Source: Actinokineospora iranica (lineage in GTDB: Bacteria > Actinomycetota > Actinomycetes > Mycobacteriales > Pseudonocardiaceae). From it: a DNA stretch of 52,368 nucleotides. The stretch's first letter is position 1. Every line of letters starts with the position of its first letter. The position numbers and the translations under genes are program-made. The stretch lies in NCBI RefSeq assembly GCF_900101685.1, contig NZ_FMZZ01000025.1, positions 1 to 52,368 of the forward strand. The letters are read 5' to 3'. Shown here in pieces: positions 34,059 through 42,100 of this stretch. Under the pieces are notes generated by a model. It was given only the letters and a program-made list of their open reading frames with translations, had not been told where the DNA came from and made no database searches.

Positions 34059-35240
34059 ATGACCACGACCGACCTCCGCGACTTCGGCAGCGACGCGGTG
34101 ATGCTGGGCGCGATCGCCCTGTGGGTCGCCCTGGCCCTGCGCCTGCCCGGGGCGCTGCGCTCCCGGCCGCAGCGGCGGCTGCTGATCGCCGTCGCGGGTC
34201 TGGCGGGCTCCATCACCGTCTACACCGACCCGATCACCAAGGTGCTGACCGAGACCTACGTGTTCGGGCAGAGCTGCGGCATCGCGATGAACATCTGGGG
34301 CGTCATCAGCTCGGCGTTCATCCTCGACTTCGTGCTGGCCGCGATCGCGCGGCGCAGGCCGCTGCTGGTGTACGGCGCCGCGGCCGCGGTGAGCGTCACC
34401 CTGGTCTGGCTCAACACTGGGCCGGTCCCGGCGGCGGGCTGCGTCACCTCCATCGCGGTGCCCTGGTACAGCCCGTTCTGGTGGCTGCTGTGCGTGGCGC
34501 ACGTGGTGGCGGTGCTGCCCTGCGCGGTGCTGTGCGCCCGCTACGCCCGGCAGGCGAGCACCGTGGCGCTGCGGGTCGGGCTGCGGCTGCTCGCGGCGGG
34601 CTTCGCGTCGTCGACGGTCTTCTGGTCCTTCGTCGTGCTGGGCTACCTGCTCACCGACGCGCCGTGGCTGGGGGCGTTCTTCCCGCTCAACATCGGCATC
34701 ACCGCGTGGCTGACGGTGGCGGCGGTGACCGTGCCGGTGCTCGCGCACGGCTGGGGGCTGTGGCGGCGCCTGGGCACCCTGCGCGGGCTGGCGCCGCTGT
34801 GGCGGCGGCTGGTCACCGCGGCGCCGCACGTCCGGCTGCCCGCGCCCGGCCAGCGGCTCGCCTCGATCGACCTGCGGCTGTACCGGCGGGTCATCGAGAT
34901 CCGCGACGCGCTGCTCATCCTGCGCGACTACGTCGACCAGGACACCGTGGACGCGGCCAGAGCGCACGTCCTGGCCGCCGACCCGGACGCCGAGGCCCGC
35001 GCGGTCGAGGCCGTGACCACCGCCTGCTGGCTGGCCGTCGCCGAGTCGGCCAAGGCCGCGGGCGCCGAGCCGCACCCGGCCGAGCAGACCTCCCCGGCAG
35101 GCCGCGAACCGGCGGGCGACGAGTGGACCCACGAACTCGCCTTCCTCGAACTGCTCGCCCAGGCCCAGCACTCGCCCCTGGTGCTGGAGTTCGCCGCCAG
35201 CCGGACGCCCACCCCGTCCGCCGCCGAGGAGACCACGTGA
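34059..35240 (+). CDS. MAB_1171c-like integral membrane protein
   Basis: 393 residues. About seven hydrophobic segments lie between residues ~12 and 235, followed by a cytoplasmic C-terminal domain beginning near LYRRVIEIRDALLILRDYVD. This is the pattern of the MAB_1171c-like family (DUF6545), often called a putative transporter. It commonly follows an XRE regulator and an ImmA-like peptidase in actinobacteria, as here. Function is not established. Its stop overlaps the start of the methyltransferase (GTGA), so the four genes from 32965 form one operon. Confidence 0.85.
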   Translation: MTTTDLRDFGSDAVMLGAIALWVALALRLPGALRSRPQRRLLIAVAGLAGSITVYTDPITKVLTETYVFGQSCGIAMNIWGVISSAFILDFVLAAIARRRPLLVYGAAAAVSVTLVWLNTGPVPAAGCVTSIAVPWYSPFWWLLCVAHVVAVLPCAVLCARYARQASTVALRVGLRLLAAGFASSTVFWSFVVLGYLLTDAPWLGAFFPLNIGITAWLTVAAVTVPVLAHGWGLWRRLGTLRGLAPLWRRLVTAAPHVRLPAPGQRLASIDLRLYRRVIEIRDALLILRDYVDQDTVDAARAHVLAADPDAEARAVEAVTTACWLAVAESAKAAGAEPHPAEQTSPAGREPAGDEWTHELAFLELLAQAQHSPLVLEFAASRTPTPSAAEETT

Positions 35241-36076
35241 CCGACAGCACCAGCACCGACGCCGACAGCGCGAGCGCGGGCAACGCGGGCGACTACCGGA
35301 CCAGCGCGCTGGGCAAGGACCGGCCCGGCGAGCGCCGCAGGCTCGGCGCCATCCAGTCGTCGGTGGACGAGTTCAGCACCGACATCTTCGACGGCCTCGG
35401 CCCGCGCGTGGACTGGGACTGCCTCGACCTCGGCGCGGGCGCTGGCTCGATCGCCGCCTGGCTGGCCGAGCGCTGCCCGGCGGGCCGGACGGTCGCGGTG
35501 GACATCGACACCCGCTACCTCGACCCGGCCGAGAGCGCCTTCGAGGTCGCCGAGGCCGACATCACCGACCCCGGCTTCGCCCCCGGCCGGTTCGACCTGG
35601 TGCACGCCCGGTTCGTCCTGTGCCACCTGCCCGACCGCGACGCCGTCCTGGCCCGCGCCGCGACCTGGCTCAAACCCGGCGGCTGGCTCGTCGTCACCGA
35701 CCCGTACCAATTGCCCGCGGACACCTCACCGTTCCCGGTGATGACCCGCATCATGGACGCCTACCGGAAGGTCTACGCGGGCCACGGCGCCGACCTGACC
35801 TGGTCGCGCCGCCTCCCGACGCTGCTCGCGGGCGCAGGCCTGTCCTCGATCGAGTTCACCGGCAAACTCGCCTGCATGGGCAACCTGGCCCGCGACCGCT
35901 GGCGCCCGCTCATCGACCAGGTCGCCACCGGCCTCATCGCGACCGGCGAGGTCACCCAGACCGACCTGGACGAGTTCCACACCCTGCTCGCCGACCCCAC
36001 GTTCATCGACATCCCCCAGTTCACCCTCGCCGCCTGGGGCCGCCGAGAGGACGCCGCGGACACTCCGGACCAGTGA
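35237..36076 (+). CDS. class I SAM-dependent methyltransferase
   Basis: 279 residues. Motif I is CLDLGAGAGSIAAWLAE near residue 58, followed by acidic Asp in VAVDIDTRYLD, motif AEADITDPGFAPGRFDLVHARFVLCHL and motif V LKPGGWLVVTDP. The GTG start at 35237 overlaps the stop of the membrane protein. It belongs to the small-molecule methyltransferase group; the substrate is unknown. As the last gene of the XRE/ImmA/MAB_1171c operon it may modify a compound sensed or moved by that system. Confidence 0.87.
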   Translation: MTDSTSTDADSASAGNAGDYRTSALGKDRPGERRRLGAIQSSVDEFSTDIFDGLGPRVDWDCLDLGAGAGSIAAWLAERCPAGRTVAVDIDTRYLDPAESAFEVAEADITDPGFAPGRFDLVHARFVLCHLPDRDAVLARAATWLKPGGWLVVTDPYQLPADTSPFPVMTRIMDAYRKVYAGHGADLTWSRRLPTLLAGAGLSSIEFTGKLACMGNLARDRWRPLIDQVATGLIATGEVTQTDLDEFHTLLADPTFIDIPQFTLAAWGRREDAADTPDQ

Positions 36077-36211
36077 ACTCCGGGCCAGTGACACCGCGGG
36101 CACGGCGAGCAGCGGACCGGCCGCCGGTTCATGATCCCGCCCACCCGGCCGAGGGAGTTTCACCCACCGCGCCCGCGGAAACCCCTGGGAGACCAATCCC
36201 AGGAGGCACAG

Positions 36212-36397
36212 ATGCACCGCGAGAGCGACCAGCACTCCCCCCGAGAAGACGACGCGCTGAAAGCCGAACTCCAGGGCACGCTCAAGGGCGGCGGCCCCAC
36301 CCGCGCCGAGGAATGGCGCGACCCCGAGCCCCCCGCTGACGACGACCCGGCGGTCGCCCCCTACGGCGACCCGTCCCCGGACGAGTCGCCGCCATAG
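36212..36397 (+). CDS. small hydrophilic conserved-type protein
   Basis: 61 residues, highly charged and Pro-rich, with no predicted membrane or enzyme features. The centre reads LKAELQGTLKGGGPTRAEEWRDPEPPADDDP, split here as LKAELQGTLKGG and TRAEEWRDPEPPADDDP; similar small proteins occur widely in actinobacteria. ATG 36212 follows a strong CAGGAGGCACAG ribosome site, which supports it as a real gene. It ends 12 bp before the convergent P450 gene. Function unknown. Confidence 0.75.
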   Translation: MHRESDQHSPREDDALKAELQGTLKGGGPTRAEEWRDPEPPADDDPAVAPYGDPSPDESPP

Positions 36398-36409
36398 CCC
36401 ACCGGTCGA

Positions 36410-37639
36410 TCAGGGCTGGGCGTCGGCGAAGCGCAGGGACAGGGACGTGGGGCCGAGGATGCCGATGGGCGGGCGCCAGGTGAACGGCTCGGCGACGGTG
36501 GGCGGGCCCAGCCGCTCGGTGAGGGCGGCGAAGGCCTCGGAGAGTTCGACCTTGGCCAGGGCCGCGCCGAGGCAGTAGTGCGGGCCGCCGCCGAACTGGA
36601 CGGCTGGCTCGCGGTCGCCGGCGGTGACGTCGAAGGTGTCCGCGCCCTGGTAGGCGCGCGGGTCGCGTTGCGCGGCCGGGCTGCAAATGAGCAGGAACGT
36701 GCCCTTCGCCAGGAACGTGCCCTGGAACTCCAGGTCCTCGGTGGCGAACCGGAACACCGACACCGACGACGGGGCCCACCGGATCGTCTCGTCCACGGCG
36801 GTGGGGATCAACCCTGGCCGCCTGCCCAGCAGGCGCCACTGGTCGGGGTGGTCGGCGAAGGCGACCATGGCGTTGGCCAGCTGGTGGCGGGTGGTGTCGT
36901 GCGCGGCGAAGACCAGGGTGACCAGGAGATTGAGCAGTTCCGCGCGGCTGACCGGCTGGTCTTCGCGCTGCGCGAGGACCAGCCGGGAGATCAGGTCGTC
37001 GGCGGGGTGGGCCGCCTTGGCGTCCATCAGGGCGTCGACGTAGCCGTAGAGCCCGACGACGGCGGCCGTGACGCGCTCGCGGAAGTCGCCCCCGTGGGCG
37101 AGGCTGAACACCAGCCCCAGGTCGGTGGTCCAGGTGCGGAAGATCTCCCAGTCCTGCTCGGGGACGCCCAGCAGCCGCGACATCACCGCCAGCGGCAAGG
37201 GGTTGCCGAAGTCGGCGAAGAAGTCGCACACCTCGGTGGCGGCGAGGCTGTCGGCCAGCCGCCGTGCCTGCGCGCGGACGAAGGGGCGCAGGTCGTTCAC
37301 GGTGCGCGGGGTGAAAGCCTTGTGCACCAAGCCGCGCAGCCGCCGGTGGTCGGCGCCGTCGTGGTTGACCAGCATGGGGACGTACCAGTCCCAGATCGGG
37401 CCGTCCTCGACGCCGTTCATCCGCATGAACCCGGCGCCGTCGTGGTCGAATCGGGGGTCCCGCATGAGCGCTTGCGCCTCGGCGTGCCGCAGCACGATGA
37501 GCCCGACCGGGCTTTCCGCGTACCAGTGGCGCTCCCTGGCGGCGGCCACTTCCGGGGAGTCATAGGAAAACCCGGGTTTCGTGATGTCCAGAAACGGGAT
37601 TTCGCTCTGCTCGGGGGTCGCCTGCACGGACTTCGTCAT
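36410..37639 (-). CDS. cytochrome P450
   Basis: A 409-residue soluble bacterial P450. The heme ligand is Cys356 in FGGGPHYCLGAALAK. The K-helix ExxR is in DETIRW, and the I-helix oxygen-binding motif is VFAAHDTTRHQ. Length and the HRRLRGLVHKAFTPR block fit the CYP105/107-like actinomycete group. No ferredoxin or reductase gene is adjacent. The small convergent gene lies 12 bp away, and a decayed stretch lies upstream. It could be a remote tailoring enzyme of the tetronate cluster (about 14 kb away) or independent. Confidence 0.95.
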   Translation of the reverse strand: MTKSVQATPEQSEIPFLDITKPGFSYDSPEVAAARERHWYAESPVGLIVLRHAEAQALMRDPRFDHDGAGFMRMNGVEDGPIWDWYVPMLVNHDGADHRRLRGLVHKAFTPRTVNDLRPFVRAQARRLADSLAATEVCDFFADFGNPLPLAVMSRLLGVPEQDWEIFRTWTTDLGLVFSLAHGGDFRERVTAAVVGLYGYVDALMDAKAAHPADDLISRLVLAQREDQPVSRAELLNLLVTLVFAAHDTTRHQLANAMVAFADHPDQWRLLGRRPGLIPTAVDETIRWAPSSVSVFRFATEDLEFQGTFLAKGTFLLICSPAAQRDPRAYQGADTFDVTAGDREPAVQFGGGPHYCLGAALAKVELSEAFAALTERLGPPTVAEPFTWRPPIGILGPTSLSLRFADAQP

Positions 37640-38170
37640 GTCCGATCACCTCAACATCAGGCCCTGCTCGACAGGAGTGTCGAGACTACCCCGGATCGCT
37701 CACCACGCCTTTCCGCCGAATGGGTAGCGGATTCAGCGGACTCCACTGTCCTATCTGGACGGTGACGGGCTGTTCGAGCGAGAAGTGCGCCCAGGCAAGG
37801 AAGTTCAGCGACATGGCGACGCCCAGGCCGAAGGGGCGAGCTGGGCACCTGCCCGCTCGGCGTGGCGCACCGCGTCGTCGAAGCGGCCTGATTCCGTTTC
37901 GGTGCGCGCGATCGCGCGCACCGTGATGGCCGCGCCGAGGCCGCCAGGTCGTGGAATCCGACATACCCGCCCGGCCGCAGCAGGATCAGGTGCGCGTCGT
38001 GCACACAGCAGTGGCCAGTGGAGTCTGTTCGTGCGGTCAGACATCGCCAGTCCCTCGCCGGGCAGGCAGGATGAGCGACGTGCTTTCGGCGCGAGCGCAG
38101 CCTGCGGCGGGGCGCGGGCTCTTGTCAGGTTTATGTCCGGGAACTTTCGTTCCCAGGATCAGCTTTTGGG
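37640..38170. other. decayed region with possible methyltransferase remnant
   Basis: No intact gene covers these 531 bp between two minus-strand genes. On the minus strand the stretch around 37950-38004 reads VHDAHLILLRPGGYVGFHDL, like motif V of class I methyltransferases (Methyltransf_24/CmcI type). The apparent continuation (ITVRAIARTETESGRFDD) is in another frame, and no SAM-binding motif I is seen. This suggests a truncated, frameshifted remnant. The 3' part near 37640-37750 holds the P450 promoter. Identification is tentative. Confidence 0.35.
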
Positions 38171-39991
38171 TCAGTGGGCGGCGGTCTGGCGCGCGCGGTC
38201 GTCGTGGCCTTCTTCTTCGCGTTGCCGGAAAAGGTGTTCGCGGGCGCCGCCGTCGTCGGATTCCCGCGACAGGCCTTGGTACATCTTGTCGGCCTTGTCG
38301 TCGGGCAGATGCGGGGCCAGCAGCGGGACGGCCGCGTCGACCACGGCCTCGACGACCACGGGCCGGTCAGCGTCGAACGCCTCGCGCCAAGCGCTGGTCA
38401 CCTGCCTCGGGGAGTCGACGCGGATGCCGCGCAGGCCCAGCAGATCGGCGTAAGCGGCATAAGGGAAATCGGGCACGCGCTGCGACGTGGGGAAGCGCGG
38501 GTCGCCCTCCATCTCGCGCTGCTCCCAGCTGACCTCGCTGAGGTCGCGGTTGTGCAGCACCAGCACGACGAACCGGGGATCGGCCCAGGAGCGCCACCGG
38601 TCGGCGACGGTGATCAGCTCCAGCAGGCCGTTCATCTGCATGGCGCCGTCGCCGACGAGGGCGACCACCGGCCGGTCCGGGGCGTCGAGCTTGGCGGCCA
38701 GGGCGTACGGCATGGCGCAGCCCATCGACGCCAGGTAGCTGGAGACGTGCGCGGGCGTCCCCGGCGGCAGGGCCAGGTGGCGGGCGTACCAGTAGGTCGT
38801 GGAGCCGACGTCGACAGCGACCCGGGCGCGGGCGGGCAGGTGGTCGGACAGCTCGCGCACCACCAACTGCGGGTTGAGCGGGTCGGCGGGGTCCTTGGCC
38901 CGCCGCTGCGCCAGCGACCGCCACCGGGACACGCTGCCGGTCACCTGCTCGTGCCAGCCGCGGTCGGTTTTGCGGGCCAGCAGCGGGATCAGCGCGCGCA
39001 GCGTCTCGGTGGTGTCGCCCACCAGCGGGACCTCCACCGGGTACTTGCCGCCCACCACCCGGGCGTCGAGATCGATCTGCACGGCCCGCGCCTGCCCCGG
39101 CTCCGGGTAGAACTCCGTCCACGGGTCGTTGGAGCCCACGATGAGCAGCGTGTCGCAGCCCGCCATCAGCTCGGCGCTGGCCGTGGTGCCCAGATGTCCC
39201 ATGACCCCGGTGTGCCAGGGCGCGTCCTCGGGCAGCACCGGCTTGCCCACCAGCGACACCGTCACCCCCGCGCCCAGCAGGTCGACCACCCGCTCGACCT
39301 CCGGGCCTGCCCCGGCGGCGCCCCGGCCGACCAGCAGCGCCACCCTGCGGCCCTGGTTCAGCAGGTCGGCGGCCCGGCCGAGGTCGGCGTCGGCGGGCAG
39401 CACCCGGGGCCGGGCGATCACCGCGCTGGACGGGACGACACCGTGCGCGTGCGGGATCTGCTCCGGCATCTCGGCGCGCTGCACGTCGTGCGGCACGATC
39501 ACGCAGGTCGGCGTCCCCTCGGCGATGGCCGTGCGCATCGCGTTGTCCAGGATCATCGGGAACTGCTCCGGCGCGAACGCGGTTTGCAGGTACTGCCCGC
39601 ACACGTCCTTGAAGAGGGTGTGCAGGTCGACCTCCTGGAGGTAGCCGCTGCCCAACGCGGTCGACACCACCTGCCCCACGATCGCCACCACCGGCCTGCG
39701 GTCGAGCTTGGCGTCGTAGAGCCCGCCGAGCAGGTGGATCGCCCCCGGCCCCTGCGTCGCCAGGCACACCCCCGGCGAGCCGGTGTACTTGGCGTGCCCC
39801 GACGCCATGAACGCGGCCATCTCCTCATGCCGGACCGGCACGAACTCCGGGTCGCCCCCGGCCCTGCGCAGCGCGGCCAGCAGCGGATCGATCCCGTCGC
39901 CCGCGTACCCGAACACCCTCGGGACCCCCCACACGCGCAGCCGCTCGACCAGCGCGTCCGCCACGGTGTTGGTCGTTTCCTGGTCGGCCAT
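38171..39991 (-). CDS. thiamine-diphosphate enzyme, pyruvate oxidase/dehydrogenase (quinone)-like
   Basis: 606 residues. The three domains of the POX/acetolactate synthase family are in order. The PYR domain has catalytic Glu56 in VRHEEMAAF and the GYAGDGIDPL start. The middle domain is ~190-330. The PP domain has the ThDP motif GDGAMQMNGLLEL...HNRDLSEVSWEQ near residues 430-475. Closest by pattern is PoxB-type pyruvate oxidase, which decarboxylates pyruvate to acetate or acetyl phosphate with FAD. The C-terminal ~25 residues are charged. ATG 39991 follows GAGAGGG. It is divergent from the small membrane peptide gene at 40087. Confidence 0.92.
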   Translation of the reverse strand: MADQETTNTVADALVERLRVWGVPRVFGYAGDGIDPLLAALRRAGGDPEFVPVRHEEMAAFMASGHAKYTGSPGVCLATQGPGAIHLLGGLYDAKLDRRPVVAIVGQVVSTALGSGYLQEVDLHTLFKDVCGQYLQTAFAPEQFPMILDNAMRTAIAEGTPTCVIVPHDVQRAEMPEQIPHAHGVVPSSAVIARPRVLPADADLGRAADLLNQGRRVALLVGRGAAGAGPEVERVVDLLGAGVTVSLVGKPVLPEDAPWHTGVMGHLGTTASAELMAGCDTLLIVGSNDPWTEFYPEPGQARAVQIDLDARVVGGKYPVEVPLVGDTTETLRALIPLLARKTDRGWHEQVTGSVSRWRSLAQRRAKDPADPLNPQLVVRELSDHLPARARVAVDVGSTTYWYARHLALPPGTPAHVSSYLASMGCAMPYALAAKLDAPDRPVVALVGDGAMQMNGLLELITVADRWRSWADPRFVVLVLHNRDLSEVSWEQREMEGDPRFPTSQRVPDFPYAAYADLLGLRGIRVDSPRQVTSAWREAFDADRPVVVEAVVDAAVPLLAPHLPDDKADKMYQGLSRESDDGGAREHLFRQREEEGHDDRARQTAAH

Positions 39992-40086
39992 GACCCGCCC
40001 TCTCGGCCGAAGTGTCTTACCGTTCGGATGCGGGTATCCGCACGACCGGAGACGAAACCCCACCGGCGGCGACAGGAGGAACGGCG

Positions 40087-40230
40087 ATGCCAAGGGACCG
40101 ACACAGCGCGCACCAGCGGTCCAGGATGTCCGAGGAGGCCACCCTCCAGACGGCGATCCTCGCCCGCTGGGGCCTGCCGGTCGTCGCCGCGCTCGCCCTC
40201 CTGTGGCTCCTCCTGCGCCGCCGCCGCTGA
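40087..40230 (+). CDS. small single-span membrane peptide
   Basis: 47 residues: a charged N-terminal half, one hydrophobic segment (about WGLPVVAALALLWLLL) and a terminal run of Arg. ATG 40087 has a perfect AGGAGG ribosome site 7 nt upstream, which makes it likely to be real although short. It is divergent from the ThDP enzyme gene and 74 bp upstream of the leader of the GT-B-like gene. Function unknown. Confidence 0.6.
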   Translation: MPRDRHSAHQRSRMSEEATLQTAILARWGLPVVAALALLWLLLRRRR

Positions 40231-40304
40231 CCCGCGCACGGCTCGGGCCGGGGGCCGCGTTGCTACGGTGACGGCCGACATCGCCGGAGCGTGGAGGAGT
40301 GGAC

Positions 40305-40346
40305 ATGCCGGAGCCCGTCCTCGTCGAGGGTGGGGTTCGCAGCTGA
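40305..40346 (+). other. 13-codon minicistron or displaced start of the GT-B-like gene
   Basis: ATG 40305 has the best ribosome site in the area (GGAGGAG at about 40293), but its frame (MPEPVLVEGGVRS) stops at 40344-40346. The stop overlaps the frame of the downstream gene as CTGA. Either it is a leader peptide coupled to a CTG or GTG start, or it is the true N-terminus separated from the main frame by a frameshift. Confidence 0.4.
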
Positions 40347-42100
40347 GCGGCCCATCCCCGTGGGCCACCATTCCGACCGAGCGGCGGGTGCTGGCCGTGG
40401 TGCACAACGTCACCGCCGCCACCCGACTGCTCGACGTGCTCGACCTGGTGGCCCGCGACAGCAGAATCCAGGTCGACTTCAGTGTGCCGCAGTCGTCGGC
40501 GTTCACCACCGGGACCGAGCGGTTTCTCCTTGACCGGGGAATGACGCCGGTACCGTGGGCGGCCGCCCGCGCGGCGCCGTTCGACCTGGCGATCTCCGCA
40601 AGCCACGGCGGCGACCTGCACCGACTCGCGCCACCATTGATCATCCTGCCGCACGGAATGGGATACAATAAATACTTAGGCCGGGAATCCGGGAATCCGG
40701 GAATCCGGGAATCCGGGAATCCGGGAATCCGGGAATCCGGGAATCCGGGAATCCGGGAATCCGGGAATCCGGGAATCCGGGAATCCGGGAATCCGGGAAT
40801 CCGGGAATCCGGGAATCCGGTCTTTGGTCTGTCGCCTGAGTGGCTGGTTGTCGACGGGAAGCTGGTTCCGTCGAGTCTGGTGCTGTCGCATCCGGAGCAG
40901 TTGGCGCGGCTGGCCCGGTCCTGTCCCGAGGCCGCCGAGGTGGCCGTCGTCGCGGGCGACCCGTGTTTCGACCGGATCGTGGCCAGCGGGCCGCTGCGCG
41001 CGGTGTACCGGCGGGCGCTGGGGGTAACCGAGGGGCAGCGGCTGGTCGTCGTCTCCTCCACCTGGGGGCCGCCGTCGCTCTACGGGGCGCATCCCGATCT
41101 GGTCGCGCGGCTGGCCGCCGAGTCTTGCCTGGACGAGTGGCGGGTCGTGGTGGCGCTGCACCCGAACGTGTGGCACTGGCATTCGCCGTGGGCGGTGCGG
41201 CGATGGGCGGAGGGGTGCCGCCGGGCGGGGGTGACGCTGCTGCCGCCGGAAGAGGGGTGGCGGGCGGCGTTGGTCGCCGCCGACGTCGTGCTCGGCGACC
41301 ACGGCTCGGTCACGTTCTACGGCGCCGCTCTCGGCACGCCGACCATCCTGGCCACCGCGCCCCGGGACACGGTCGCGCCGGACTCGGCCGTGGGCAGGCT
41401 GCTCGACGCCGTTCCCTGCCTCGACCACGGCCGCCCGCTCACCGAGCAGCTTGACGAGGTGGTCAAGACGCACGACCCGGCCCGGGAGCCGTTCGCGTCC
41501 GTGGTCGCGCTGACGACTTCCGCCCCCGGCCAGGCGATGCCGCTGCTGCGCGCGGAGTTCTACCGGCTGCTCAAGCTCGCCGAGCCCGACTCCCCCGCCG
41601 AGGTCCGCACGGTGCCGGTGCCCGCTGAGCCGCCGGTCGAGCCCGGCGCCCACCTGGTCCGGGTGGACCTGCTCGGCGGGCTCGACGCGGCCGCCCGCGT
41701 CACCCGGCGGCCCGCCGAGCTGCTGCGCCTGACCGGCAGCCTCCCCGAGGGCACGCACCTCAGCGTGGACGCCGACGAGCCCTACCGCCGGTTCCTCGAC
41801 CTGGCCGAGATCGTCGTGGCCCCCGATGGGCGGGACGCCGCCGAGGTCCTGGCGGCGCTGCCGGGCGCCCTGCTTGCCACCGGTCCGGTAGCAGGCGGGG
41901 ACTGGCTTGTCGTGGGCGCGGGTGACCGGACGCTGCGGTTCACCGGCGCCGGGGACGCGGGCCGAGTGTGCGCGTCGTTCGTCCACGCCTGGCTTACCGA
42001 CAACCGGTCTGTCGACACGATCCCTACCGAGGTCTCGCTCACGCTCGGAACCCGCGTTCTCACCGTCACGGTAAGCGGCCAAGACTCAGCTCGCGGATAG
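40343..42100 (+). CDS. GT-B-like (CDP-glycerol transferase-like) protein with intragenic 8-bp repeat
   Basis: About 585 residues from a possible CTG start; GTG 40388 is the first conventional in-frame start. Its paralog is the gene at 44456. Shared blocks are RRVLAVVHNVTAATRLLD, ILPHGMGYNK, LVLSHPEQLARL, GDPCFDRI, YRRALGVTEGQRLVVVSSTW, LHPNVW and ADVVLGDHGSVTFYGAALGTP. The last blocks resemble the donor-binding half of GT-B enzymes of the TagF/CDP-glycerol glycerophosphotransferase type; function is otherwise unknown. Right after HGMGYNKYLG, ~46 residues are encoded by an 8-bp repeat (RESGNPGI units) where the paralog has a short loop. A TTA codon (40676-40678) directly precedes the repeat. 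The 3' end overlaps the convergent STAND gene by 15 bp. Confidence 0.75.
   Translation: MSGPSPWATIPTERRVLAVVHNVTAATRLLDVLDLVARDSRIQVDFSVPQSSAFTTGTERFLLDRGMTPVPWAAARAAPFDLAISASHGGDLHRLAPPLIILPHGMGYNKYLGRESGNPGIRESGNPGIRESGNPGIRESGNPGIRESGNPGIRESGNPVFGLSPEWLVVDGKLVPSSLVLSHPEQLARLARSCPEAAEVAVVAGDPCFDRIVASGPLRAVYRRALGVTEGQRLVVVSSTWGPPSLYGAHPDLVARLAAESCLDEWRVVVALHPNVWHWHSPWAVRRWAEGCRRAGVTLLPPEEGWRAALVAADVVLGDHGSVTFYGAALGTPTILATAPRDTVAPDSAVGRLLDAVPCLDHGRPLTEQLDEVVKTHDPAREPFASVVALTTSAPGQAMPLLRAEFYRLLKLAEPDSPAEVRTVPVPAEPPVEPGAHLVRVDLLGGLDAAARVTRRPAELLRLTGSLPEGTHLSVDADEPYRRFLDLAEIVVAPDGRDAAEVLAALPGALLATGPVAGGDWLVVGAGDRTLRFTGAGDAGRVCASFVHAWLTDNRSVDTIPTEVSLTLGTRVLTVTVSGQDSARG
40681..40820 (+). repeat. 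octanucleotide repeat CCGGGAAT, about 17.5 copies, inside a coding region
   Basis: Seventeen perfect copies of CCGGGAAT plus CCGG, with no interruption. The period is 8, so gain or loss of one copy shifts the frame. Of the two alternative frames, one stops at 40837-40839 and the other at 41025-41027, while the present copy number keeps the full gene open. The repeat itself has no stop in any forward frame. This is the structure of a phase-variable contingency locus. Confidence 0.97.

Noticed and set aside
38174..40290. Very long plus-strand open frame upstream of the GT-B-like gene, continuous with it
   Set aside because: It is the antisense shadow of the ThDP enzyme gene, which has clear family motifs on the minus strand. 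The forward translation is low complexity and joins the GT-B frame only by chance absence of stops.
40664..40669. TACAAT as an internal -10 promoter just before the 8-bp repeat
   Set aside because: The only -35-like hexamer (TTGATC at 40637) gives a 21-bp spacer, too long for a confident call; the AT-rich patch is noted but not annotated.
40681..40820. CRISPR array or structural-protein repeat
   Set aside because: An 8-bp unit with no spacers is not CRISPR. The 8-residue protein periodicity is only the consequence of reading an 8-bp unit in triplets.
40676..42082. Minus-strand frame through the 8-bp repeat (Phe-Pro-Asp-Ser-Arg-Ile type units)
   Set aside because: The repeat is open in several frames on both strands, but homology with the paralog exists only on the plus strand.
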